Positions 25,033 to 31,969 of a stretch of 64,000 nt of DNA are shown here, in pieces. Made by a program: the position numbers and the translations under genes. Positions within the stretch are counted from its first letter, which is position 1. Each line of letters opens with the position of its first letter. The stretch is from UBA6927 sp022447855. GTDB taxonomy: Bacteria > Chloroflexota > Dehalococcoidia > Lucifugimonadales > UBA6927. The DNA is taken from NCBI GenBank assembly GCA_022447855.1, contig JAKUTX010000006.1, positions 9,973 through 73,972 on the forward strand. Direction: 5' to 3'. Below the pieces are notes generated by a model. That model was not told the DNA's origin and did no database searches. It saw nothing but the letters and a program-made list of their open reading frames with translations.

Positions 25033-25597
25033 GAGTCTCATTACGTTTGGTATTCAAAACCATTGTTGGTGAAATTTCAGAATCTTCATATCTAGCTAGC
25101 ATAAAAAGCAAATCTGAAATCCTGTTAACAAATACAAGAAGCTTCTGATTATTCAACTTACCTTTAGATTGAACATCAACAATTCTTCTTTCAGCAGTTC
25201 TTATAGAAGAACGGGCCAAATCGAGTGTCGAAGATATTAACGAATCACCGGGAATAATAAATTTTGGAGGAATTGATATTAGTTCATCTAATTCATCAAT
25301 CCAATCTTCAATATTTGTAATATTCTTTTCGTCAATTGTAACGAAGTCTTTTGTGAAGGAATCATATTTTTTCGAGTCTACAGCAAGTTCCGAACTCACT
25401 GTATATAAATCGCGTTGAATTTTCAAAAGGATTTGCTTAGTTTTATCATTTCCAGAAAGTGATCGAGCCATTCCCATAGCTGAAATGGCAAAATCAATTT
25501 CTCCATTAGCTTCACATCGGACATCATTTTTCGGAACTCTACTACCTAAAAATAACCCTGTTGTTCCATCATCACCAGTCTTTGAATATATCCTCAT
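25025..25597 (-). CDS. PduO-type cob(I)alamin adenosyltransferase
   Basis: The enzyme makes adenosylcobalamin from cob(I)alamin and ATP. The 190-residue protein has the N-terminal ATP-binding motif YSKTGDDGTTGLF, then SSIRTAERRIV with the conserved Arg pair, and VNRISDLLFMLARYE near the C-terminus, all features of the PduO family. AdoCbl would serve enzymes such as methylmalonyl-CoA mutase or class II ribonucleotide reductase, none of which is in the window. It overlaps hisH, forming one transcript. Confidence 0.93.
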   Translation of the reverse strand: MRIYSKTGDDGTTGLFLGSRVPKNDVRCEANGEIDFAISAMGMARSLSGNDKTKQILLKIQRDLYTVSSELAVDSKKYDSFTKDFVTIDEKNITNIEDWIDELDELISIPPKFIIPGDSLISSTLDLARSSIRTAERRIVDVQSKGKLNNQKLLVFVNRISDLLFMLARYEDSEISPTMVLNTKRNETHD

Positions 25598-25614
25598 AAT
25601 TTCACTCCCTTTTA

Positions 25615-25623
25615 ATTATAACA
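25615..25623 (-). promoter_or_regulatory. possible extended -10 promoter upstream of the adenosyltransferase-his genes
   Basis: On the minus strand TGTTATAAT (25623-25615) matches an extended -10 element (TGnTATAAT). No good -35 is visible. The start would fall only about 11 nt before the ATG, in or next to the GGGAG ribosome-binding site, so the leader would be nearly absent. Confidence 0.35.
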
Positions 25624-25674
25624 AACTAATATATTATGAAATATTCTGTCGTTATATATTTAGGAGATTTGAAA

Positions 25675-26328
25675 TTATAAATCTGGTTGAGGAGTAACTC
25701 TCAAGTATTCTTTAATGATAGTGTGCCCCTTTGGAAATTTAGCTGGAATATCTTCAGTTGGGACAGCCGGAACGACTATACAATCATCTCCATTTTTCCA
25801 GTCGGCAGGAGTAGCAACTTGGTAGTTTGCAGTTAATTGTAAAGAATCAAGAACTCGTAAAATTTCGTTAAAGTTCCTACCAGTTGATGCAGGATAAGAA
25901 ATTATCAATTTGATTAATTTATCTGGACCAACAATAAATACAGAACGAACCGTTAGGGTGTCACTTGCGTTGGGGTGAATCATCCCATACATGTTGGCAA
26001 TTTCCTTGCTGGCATCCTCTATCAGTGGAAACTGAACATTAGAATTTTGAGTCTCGTTAACATCTTTGATCCATTCTCTATGAGAGTCTAGCGGTTCTAT
26101 TCCAGCTTTAGTCCCAACACTAAGTACTAAAACTTTAGCATTTCTGTTAGAAAATTCACCGCTTAGATTTGCAACCCTTCCTATTTCAGTAGTACACACT
26201 GGTGTGAAATCCGCAGGATGAGACATTAGGATTCCCCATGAATCCCCTAGCCAATCGTGAAAATCGATTTCTCCCACTGTAGTATTTGCCTTGAAATTAG
26301 GTGCCTGATCGCCTATACGTAAATTCAT
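25675..26328 (-). CDS. 1-Cys peroxiredoxin (Prx6 family)
   Basis: The enzyme reduces peroxides through one catalytic cysteine. The motif SHPADFTPVCTTEIGR places the peroxidatic Cys at residue 45, and the C-terminal domain (TPADWKNGDDCIVVPAVPTE, FPKGHTIIKEYLRVTPQP) is the hallmark of the Prx6 branch. The 217-residue length is normal. It lies 24 nt downstream of the MoeB-like gene on the same strand, so the two are likely cotranscribed. Confidence 0.95.
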   Translation of the reverse strand: MNLRIGDQAPNFKANTTVGEIDFHDWLGDSWGILMSHPADFTPVCTTEIGRVANLSGEFSNRNAKVLVLSVGTKAGIEPLDSHREWIKDVNETQNSNVQFPLIEDASKEIANMYGMIHPNASDTLTVRSVFIVGPDKLIKLIISYPASTGRNFNEILRVLDSLQLTANYQVATPADWKNGDDCIVVPAVPTEDIPAKFPKGHTIIKEYLRVTPQPDL

Positions 26329-26352
26329 TTCTACTCCTAATTAATTATATAT

Positions 26353-27186
26353 TTATTCTATAGCTGGCATTCCGCAAAATAGTTCATAATCTATTAATTC
26401 ATTAATGGTTGGTTTCTTACCGCACAATGGACAATCAGGATTTTGGTGAATTTTCACAGTCCGAATCTCCATGCTCAATGCGTCAATTAACAACAATCTT
26501 CCCTGTAGTAATTCACCTACTTCAAGTATCAATTTAGTTGTTTCAATTGCTTGAATAGAGCCGACCATCCCTGGCAACATCCCTAATACTCCAGCTTCAG
26601 CACAGCTAGGCACTTCACCTGGAGGTGGAGGGGTTGGAAAAAGGCATCTATAACATCCAGTTCCTGGAATATATACAGTAGCCTGCCCATCAAAAAGTAA
26701 AATGCTTCCATCTACTAACGGCTTCCCACTAAGATATGCAGCATCATTAACTAAATATCTAGCAGGGAAATTATCAGCTCCATTAATTATTACATCATAA
26801 TTTGGGATGATATCCATTGCATTATCTGAAGTTATAGGCGCCTCATGAGATATCACGTTTACATCAGGATTATAATCTTTCAAAGTTTCTGCTGCAGAAA
26901 CGACTTTTGGTCGCCCAATGTCAGAATGTTGATGTAAAATTTGTCTCTGCAAATTTGTAATATCTACTGTATCAAAATCAACTATACCGATAGTTCCAAC
27001 ACCTGCTAACGCAAGATATACAGCGATCGGAGAACCCAGTCCTCCTGCACCTACAATCAAAACTTTCGAATCTAGCATCTTCCGCTGACCCTGGCTCCCA
27101 ACCTGAGGCATGATTATATGTCTACTATATCTTTGCACTTGGTATGGTGTAAGAGGTGCACCTCTTTGTTCACTAGTTGTAGCCAT
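26353..27186 (-). CDS. moeB: MoeB/ThiF-family sulfur-carrier adenylyltransferase
   Basis: The protein is an E1-like enzyme that adenylates the C-terminal Gly of a sulfur-carrier protein such as MoaD, ThiS or CysO. It has the nucleotide-binding VLIVGAGGLGSPIAVYLALA, the segment DITNLQRQILHQHSDIGRPK, the CAEAGVLGMLPGMVGSIQ motif and a zinc site with CYRC (about residue 185) and CPLCGKK (about 258). There is no C-terminal rhodanese domain (277 residues). GGAGG lies 6 nt before ATG 27186. A long structured leader precedes it. MoeB and ThiF cannot be separated by sequence here; modABC elsewhere in the window makes molybdopterin synthesis plausible. Confidence 0.9.
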   Translation of the reverse strand: MATTSEQRGAPLTPYQVQRYSRHIIMPQVGSQGQRKMLDSKVLIVGAGGLGSPIAVYLALAGVGTIGIVDFDTVDITNLQRQILHQHSDIGRPKVVSAAETLKDYNPDVNVISHEAPITSDNAMDIIPNYDVIINGADNFPARYLVNDAAYLSGKPLVDGSILLFDGQATVYIPGTGCYRCLFPTPPPPGEVPSCAEAGVLGMLPGMVGSIQAIETTKLILEVGELLQGRLLLIDALSMEIRTVKIHQNPDCPLCGKKPTINELIDYELFCGMPAIE

Positions 27187-27377
27187 AAATATCCTCCAAA
27201 TAATTAATATTGATATTGAATAATCTTATTGCAAAATAAAAAGTCCCGTCTGGAAGGGACTTTTCTAAAAGTTTAACGTTAAAATTACGAAAAACAGCAA
27301 CGCCCTTCCTGGCAAATTGTTGCGGAAGGTCTACACAAGCATGTTTTCTCAATTATATTTGATGTGAATAACACTAT
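27187..27377 (-). promoter_or_regulatory. structured leader of moeB: candidate attenuator or riboswitch
   Basis: From the predicted start near 27377 the leader runs about 190 nt to the moeB ATG. On the transcript, segment 1 CCUUCC (27329-27324) can pair with segment 2 GGAAGG (27309-27304). Segment 2 as GGAAGGG (27309-27303) can instead pair over 7 bp with segment 3 CCCUUCC (27258-27252), which contains the CCC of the terminator's 5' arm. Thus 1:2 pairing allows the terminator and 2:3 pairing disrupts it. In addition GCAAC (27323-27319) can pair with GUUGC (27301-27297), giving a pseudoknot or alternative hairpin. I do not recognise a known riboswitch class. A standalone small RNA ending at the terminator is an alternative. 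The 311-nt gap contains only this leader and the divergent promoters. Confidence 0.55.
27233..27264 (-). terminator. intrinsic terminator in the moeB leader
   Basis: On the minus strand AAAAGTCCC (27264-27256) pairs with GGGACTTTT (27247-27239) over 9 bp with an 8-nt loop, and the transcript continues TATTTTGC, giving a U-rich tail. It lies 53-78 nt before the moeB start codon. The plus strand has a much weaker tail (TTTTC), so the terminator is mainly directed at the moeB leader. Confidence 0.75.
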
Positions 27378-27383
27378 GCACTA

Positions 27384-27412
27384 ATTCTAGATTTGCACTT
27401 AAACGATGTCAA
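27384..27412 (-). promoter_or_regulatory. predicted sigma70-type promoter of the moeB leader
   Basis: On the minus strand a perfect TTGACA (27412-27407) and TAGAAT (27389-27384) are separated by exactly 17 nt. This is the best promoter match I found in the window. The predicted start is near 27377, which places the whole inverted-repeat and terminator region inside the transcript. Confidence 0.65.
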
Positions 27413-27456
27413 GTAACTTAAATTCATTACATATTATAAGTTGTCTCATTCACTCA

Positions 27457-27465
27457 TGTTATAAT
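27457..27465 (+). promoter_or_regulatory. predicted extended -10 promoter of the NYN gene
   Basis: TGTTATAAT (27457-27465) is a perfect extended -10 element on the plus strand. No good -35 lies at the usual distance. The start near 27472 gives a short leader with GAGG at 27485-27488 as ribosome-binding site. Confidence 0.5.
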
Positions 27466-27497
27466 AAGCAATATTAAAGATTTTGAGGTTTATTACA

Positions 27498-28562
27498 TTG
27501 GCGGAACCTAATATAGCGGTATTAATTGATTTTGAGAATGTTGGAATAGATAATATTCAATCACTATTCGACGAATTGTCAGACGTAGGAAGAGTAATTG
27601 TTAAAAGGGCTTATGCTAATTGGGCTACCCAAACTAGCAATAGTCGAAAACAATCACAGTTGATGGAAATGAGTATTCAGCCTGTCCATCAATTCCATTC
27701 GAACAAATCCGGGAAAAATTCAAGTGACATTAGAATGGTTGTTGATGCTATGGACTTAATGCATTCGCTGTCGGTAGACGTTTTTGTAATAGTTTCAGCA
27801 GACAGTGATTTCTTGCCATTAGTGGTTAAACTAAGAGAAGAAGGTAAAACTGTTATAGGTTCTGGAATGCGTAAAGCAGTGTCACATAACTTGGTTCAAG
27901 CATGTGACAGATATATTTATTTGGATACTAAACAAGGCCCCATATCAACCCAACCTTCAAACAATGCCAAAAACTCTGACCCCAGAAGTGTTTTGGTTCG
28001 AGCTTTCGAAGCTTCAAGTAAGGATGGTCGCATAGAAGGATCTAGATTGTTCCTGTCAATGCAGAGGTTAGATCCCGGGTTTCATTACAAAAACCAGGGG
28101 TTTGCAAGCTTCGGCCAATTTTTACAATCCTACACGGATTTAGTTAATACCACCCGTCGAACAGAGGGAGACTTGATTGTTGAGTTGAACACTCCCTCTA
28201 CAAATAGCAATAATATTGTTCGTTCAAAAAAGAAGTCAAATGGATCCATTCCAACGGATTCTAAAAACTCTGGCAAGTCTGCGCTAAATCCAAATAGTAA
28301 TGAAAACCTTCAAAACATTAAAAAGGATAACTCAGTTTCAAATGTTTGGGACGTAAAAATTCATGATACTTGGATTGCAAGAGGAACTGAAGATATTGCT
28401 TCAAAGTCTGCGGCTACTGATGCAGCCAAGGTACTTGGTACTGGCACATTAAGTAACTCGCAATATAAGACGTTAAAGAAACTAATTTCTTCTAGTACAC
28501 TATTACAACGTTATTGGAAACCAGATTCTCAAAAAGTTACTAGACTTAGATCTCCAAGATGA
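27498..28562 (+). CDS. NYN-domain (PIN-like) protein with OST-HTH domain
   Basis: The N-terminal about 145 residues are a NYN/DUF88 (LabA-like) domain of the PIN nuclease superfamily: IAVLIDFENVGI, SSDIRMVVDAMDLMHS and FVIVSADSDFLPLVVKLREEG carry the acidic residues of the presumed metal site. An OST-HTH/LOTUS-type domain follows (about residues 155-225; VLVRAFEASSKDGRIEGSRL, FHYKNQGFASFGQFLQSY), likely RNA-binding. A Ser/Asn/Lys-rich linker leads to a second conserved-looking C-terminal segment. TTG at 27498 is chosen because GAGG is 9 nt upstream. It is probably an RNA-processing or RNA-binding protein; the target is unknown. Confidence 0.85.
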   Translation: MAEPNIAVLIDFENVGIDNIQSLFDELSDVGRVIVKRAYANWATQTSNSRKQSQLMEMSIQPVHQFHSNKSGKNSSDIRMVVDAMDLMHSLSVDVFVIVSADSDFLPLVVKLREEGKTVIGSGMRKAVSHNLVQACDRYIYLDTKQGPISTQPSNNAKNSDPRSVLVRAFEASSKDGRIEGSRLFLSMQRLDPGFHYKNQGFASFGQFLQSYTDLVNTTRRTEGDLIVELNTPSTNSNNIVRSKKKSNGSIPTDSKNSGKSALNPNSNENLQNIKKDNSVSNVWDVKIHDTWIARGTEDIASKSAATDAAKVLGTGTLSNSQYKTLKKLISSSTLLQRYWKPDSQKVTRLRSPR

Positions 28563-28580
28563 ATTTCGGAGCATTCTTTA

Positions 28581-29354
28581 ATGCTACTTGCAATAGACAT
28601 AGGTAACACAAATATTACTCTCGGCGTTTTTGACGAGAAAAAAATTTCTGGGCGATGGAGTATCACCACTGATCAAAATCGGATGGGTGACGAATATTTT
28701 CTTATAATTAAGCAATTACTTGAAACAAAAAATATTTCATTGAAGCAACTAAAACACATTTCATTGTGTAGTGTTGTACCCCCATTAACACAAAAATTTG
28801 TCAACTTTCTTAAATTACATTTTGACATTGTGCCATTAGTAGTAGGATCCGGCACTAAAACTGGAGTACAAATAAATTACGACAATCCTAGAGATGTTGG
28901 AACAGATAGAATTGTTGATGCTGCAGCTGCTCTAAATTTGTACGGAGGACCAATAATTGTAGTAGATGTAGGAACTGCAATTGTATTTGATGCAATAACA
29001 TCCAAAGGTGTCTATTTAGGTGGCGCTATTGCACCAGGAATGCGTGTTGCTGCTGATGCATTATTCCGCAATACCGCCCAACTACGTCATGTTGATCTCA
29101 GTATCCCTCCAAGCGCAATTGGAACCAACACAATTTTATCAATGCAATCAGGTGTAGTTCTAGGTTACTCGGATTTAGTTCAAGGAATGATTACACGTTT
29201 TAAAAACGAGTTAGAAACAAATGCAAAGGTAGTTGCAACTGGAGGGATGTCAGAAATATTGCACTCTACAGTAGATGTTTTTGACTATGTTAATTTAGAC
29301 TTAACGCTAATAGGATTGCGAATAATTACTGAAATGAATAATGTGAGAAACTAA
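28581..29354 (+). CDS. coaX: type III pantothenate kinase
   Basis: CoaX phosphorylates pantothenate, the first committed step of CoA synthesis. The ASKHA-fold protein shows LLAIDIGNTNITLGVFDE (phosphate 1 motif), NPRDVGTDRIVDAAAAL, IVVDVGTAIVFDAI (phosphate 2) and YLGGAIAPGMRVAADALF. The 257-residue length is normal. GGAG lies about 10 nt before ATG 28581. It is followed after 1 nt by coaBC, so two CoA genes are coupled. Confidence 0.95.
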   Translation: MLLAIDIGNTNITLGVFDEKKISGRWSITTDQNRMGDEYFLIIKQLLETKNISLKQLKHISLCSVVPPLTQKFVNFLKLHFDIVPLVVGSGTKTGVQINYDNPRDVGTDRIVDAAAALNLYGGPIIVVDVGTAIVFDAITSKGVYLGGAIAPGMRVAADALFRNTAQLRHVDLSIPPSAIGTNTILSMQSGVVLGYSDLVQGMITRFKNELETNAKVVATGGMSEILHSTVDVFDYVNLDLTLIGLRIITEMNNVRN

Positions 29355-29355
29355 A

Positions 29356-30558
29356 ATGTCTGATCCTTTATCTGGTAAAAATATAGTCTTGGGAGTATGC
29401 GGAAGTGCAGCTTGTTATAAAGCAGTTGATTTAGCAAGTAAATTGACTCAACGAGGTGCATCAGTAAACGTAATCATGACTGATGCGGCTCAAAAATTTA
29501 TTTCACCTTTATATTTCAATGCTATTACACGAAACAAAGTAGTGTCCGATATTTTTTCTCCAACTTATGACACAGGTATGGACCATATAGCAATTTCCAA
29601 AAATGCAGATATATTTGTCATTGCCCCTGCAACAATTAACAAAATTGCCCATATTGCGAATGGCTTTGCAAATGACGCACTCACTGATGCTTTAATGGCC
29701 TCTAATTGTCCCGTAATTTTAGCTCCTGCCTCAGACGCACACATGTACCAAAAGCCATCAAACCAAGAAAATATTCAAAAATTAATGCAACGTGGATTTG
29801 TTATTGCGGGACCAGAATTCGGAATGATGGCAAGCGGCTTGAAAGGCATAGGAAGAATGATTGAAATACCAGACTTAATATCTAGTATTACAATGACACT
29901 AGGTAAAAACTTGCGTCTAGCAGGTTTAAATATATTAGTTTCAGCTGGAGGTCTGAAAGAAAAAATAGATCCAGTAAGAATTATAACTAACAAATCATCT
30001 GGAAAGATGGGCTACGCCATTGCAGAATCAGCGAGAGATAATGGTGCTAGTGTTACTTTGGTATCCGCATCTACTTCTTTAAAGGCTCCTTTTGGAGTCC
30101 AATTAATTTCAGTTTCTAATTCTGATGAAATGAGGGAAGTCTTATTAGCCGAATCTGAATCGGCTGATGTTCTAATTATGGCTGCTGCTGTTTCCGATTG
30201 GAAACCTCTAAATTCTGCAACCGAAAAAATAAAAAAAGAAGATCGTAAATCGTGGAATTTGGAACTCGTTAAAACACAAGATATTCTTTCAAGTATAAAT
30301 AAAAAAAATTTATTCAAGATAGGATTCGCCGCTGAGACTGGAAACTTAAAAGAAAATGCACTAAAGAAATTGAGGAATAAGAAACTAGACATGATTGTTG
30401 CCAATGATGTAACTGAACCAAATGCAGGATTTGGACATGACACGAACAAAATCTCCATAATTGATACCAATGAAAATGTTAAAGACTATCCTCTAATGAG
30501 CAAGTATGATGCAGCATCAAAAATCTTGGATTCAATGGTAAATGTTTTGGGAAAGTAA
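29356..30558 (+). CDS. coaBC: CoaBC: phosphopantothenoylcysteine decarboxylase / phosphopantothenate-cysteine ligase
   Basis: The fused enzyme forms 4'-phosphopantetheine in CoA synthesis. The N-terminal FMN-binding CoaC domain (about residues 1-180) has GVCGSAACYKAVDLAS, the catalytic-His region MDHIAISKNADIFVIAPAT and ANGFANDALTDALM. The CoaB ligase domain (about 190-400) has VSAGGLKEKIDPVRIITNKS, SGKMGYAIAESA, and KIGFAAETGNL. In the CoaC domain the PAMNxxM(W/Y) motif reads PASDAHMY and the ACG motif before GxGR reads ASG, so two residues that are essential in the E. coli enzyme (Asn125, Cys158) appear replaced by Asp and Ser. Confidence 0.93.
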   Translation: MSDPLSGKNIVLGVCGSAACYKAVDLASKLTQRGASVNVIMTDAAQKFISPLYFNAITRNKVVSDIFSPTYDTGMDHIAISKNADIFVIAPATINKIAHIANGFANDALTDALMASNCPVILAPASDAHMYQKPSNQENIQKLMQRGFVIAGPEFGMMASGLKGIGRMIEIPDLISSITMTLGKNLRLAGLNILVSAGGLKEKIDPVRIITNKSSGKMGYAIAESARDNGASVTLVSASTSLKAPFGVQLISVSNSDEMREVLLAESESADVLIMAAAVSDWKPLNSATEKIKKEDRKSWNLELVKTQDILSSINKKNLFKIGFAAETGNLKENALKKLRNKKLDMIVANDVTEPNAGFGHDTNKISIIDTNENVKDYPLMSKYDAASKILDSMVNVLGK

Positions 30559-30591
30559 CCCAAACATCCGCATTTTACTCCTTATACTTCG

Positions 30592-30621
30592 TTGACATAT
30601 ATATTCATTAGTGATTAACAT
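30592..30621 (+). promoter_or_regulatory. predicted promoter of the T-box/trp operon
   Basis: A perfect TTGACA (30592-30597) and TAACAT (30616-30621, 4/6) are separated by 18 nt. The predicted start near 30628 coincides with the beginning of the T-box structure, which supports the call. Confidence 0.55.
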
Positions 30622-30629
30622 TAAGAAAA

Positions 30630-30874
30630 TTGAATATTGGCGATGAAGAGGATTAGTATTTCCCACGCAAAACTACAGAGAATCGGGATTGATGAGAACC
30701 GATGTTTGTGCAGGGATTGAATGGACCTATGAGCTTCCACCTGAAATGTTTTAGTAGGCGTGGACGGAGCCACCGTTATATGCATGTTAGGTAACTAACA
30801 ACTGAGAGATTTTAGTGTTCTAAAATAATTAGGGTGGTACCGCGATTAACTCGTCCCTTGGGCGAGTTTTTTTA
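30630..30874 (+). promoter_or_regulatory. T-box leader, tryptophan-specific
   Basis: The leader ends with the T-box sequence AGGGTGGTACCGCG (30831-30844), which contains the bases that pair with an uncharged tRNA acceptor end. Stem I closes through CCACGC (30663-30668) and GCGTGG (30758-30763). Inside it GAATGGACC carries the specifier codon TGG (30722-30724), preceded by GAA and followed by A as in known T-boxes; this selects tRNA-Trp. An ACGG/CCGT hairpin (30763-30776) resembles stem III. The downstream genes trpS and trpEGDCF agree with the specifier. Confidence 0.93.
30848..30874 (+). terminator. T-box intrinsic terminator
   Basis: AACTCGTCC (30848-30856) pairs with GGGCGAGTT (30860-30868), with one G-U pair and a 3-nt loop, followed by a run of seven T. 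It directly follows the T-box sequence and is the terminator that the antiterminator fold would replace when tRNA-Trp is uncharged. Confidence 0.9.
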
Positions 30875-30910
30875 ATTAAATAAACTTTATTGTTACATTT
30901 TGGAGAAACA

Positions 30911-31969
30911 ATGAATGATAAAAAAATATCTTCTAGTTTAACTAAAGCAAGAGTACTTAGTGGCGTCCAACCCACTGGAGAAGTACATTTAGGTAATTAT
31001 TTAGGAGCGTTCAAAGGCTGGATTAATAACCAACAACAAAAGGAAAATTATTTCTGTATTGTTGATCTTCATGCAATTACTGTTTTCCAAGATCCAAATG
31101 ATTTAAGGAATCAAATAAGATCCTTATCAGCAATATTAATTTCAGCAGGCCTAGACACCACGAAATCAACACTTTTCATTCAAAGTCATGTTAGAGCTCA
31201 CTGTGAGGCTAATTGGATTTTAAGTTGTGTAACTCCATTAGGTTGGTTAGAAAGAATGACACAGTATAAAGACAAATCTTCCGAAAATGAAAGTGTGATG
31301 ATGGGCCTACTAGCATATCCTGTTCTTATGGCTGGTGACATACTTCTATATAGCGCTGATGAAGTGCCTGTTGGTGAGGATCAAAAGCAACATGTTGAAT
31401 TGACTAGAGATATTGCACAAAGATTCAACAACATGTACGGAGAAACTTTTGTCATACCTCAACCTGTAATCCCGAAAGTTGCAGCAAGAGTTATGGGGTT
31501 AAATTCTCCTAATATTAAAATGTCTAAAAGTCATGCAGAGACTCGTGGTCACTCAGTAAAACTGTTAGATGAACCAAAGGAAATTGAACGTAGTTTTATG
31601 AGGGCTGTAACTGATTCTGACAATGAAATAATGTTTTCCTCTGATCCCAAAAAAGCAGGAGTAAACAATCTATTAAGCATTTATCAAGTAATTACAGAGA
31701 AAACAAAAGCTCAGGTTGAAAGAGATTTTTCAGATGCAAGGGGATATGGAGACCTTAAAAAAAGAGTTGCTGAAGTAGTAATTGATGAATTATCTCCCAT
31801 TCGAGAAAGGTATCACCAATTAATGACAAATCCAGATGAGCTAGACAAAATACTGGCGTTAGGCTCTGAAAAAGCTGCAACTATAGCAGAACCTAAAATT
31901 AATGAAATGAAATACAACATCGGATTTATTCCTGGGAAATTTAATGAGAAAAACAATGTACTATCCTGA
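30911..31969 (+). CDS. trpS: tryptophanyl-tRNA synthetase
   Basis: This class I synthetase shows GVQPTGEVHLGNYLGA with the HIGH-type motif, the Trp-pocket region ILSCVTPLGWLERMTQYKDK, GEDQKQHVELTRDIAQRFN, and the KMSKS motif IKMSKSHAET. ATG at 30911 is chosen because GGAG lies 5-6 nt upstream; a TTG at 30890 is less likely. It is the first gene after the T-box, and its stop overlaps the start of trpE, so synthetase and biosynthesis genes share the T-box control. Confidence 0.96.
   Translation: MNDKKISSSLTKARVLSGVQPTGEVHLGNYLGAFKGWINNQQQKENYFCIVDLHAITVFQDPNDLRNQIRSLSAILISAGLDTTKSTLFIQSHVRAHCEANWILSCVTPLGWLERMTQYKDKSSENESVMMGLLAYPVLMAGDILLYSADEVPVGEDQKQHVELTRDIAQRFNNMYGETFVIPQPVIPKVAARVMGLNSPNIKMSKSHAETRGHSVKLLDEPKEIERSFMRAVTDSDNEIMFSSDPKKAGVNNLLSIYQVITEKTKAQVERDFSDARGYGDLKKRVAEVVIDELSPIRERYHQLMTNPDELDKILALGSEKAATIAEPKINEMKYNIGFIPGKFNEKNNVLS

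Noticed and set aside
27290..27345. SRP RNA, 6S RNA, tmRNA or a known riboswitch in the moeB leader
   Set aside because: The SRP GGAAGCAGC-type core, the tmRNA tRNA-like ends and the known riboswitch signatures I could recall are not present.
30012..30470. 152-residue minus-strand ORF
   Set aside because: It is antisense to the well-conserved coaBC gene and shows no domain; it is a shadow frame.
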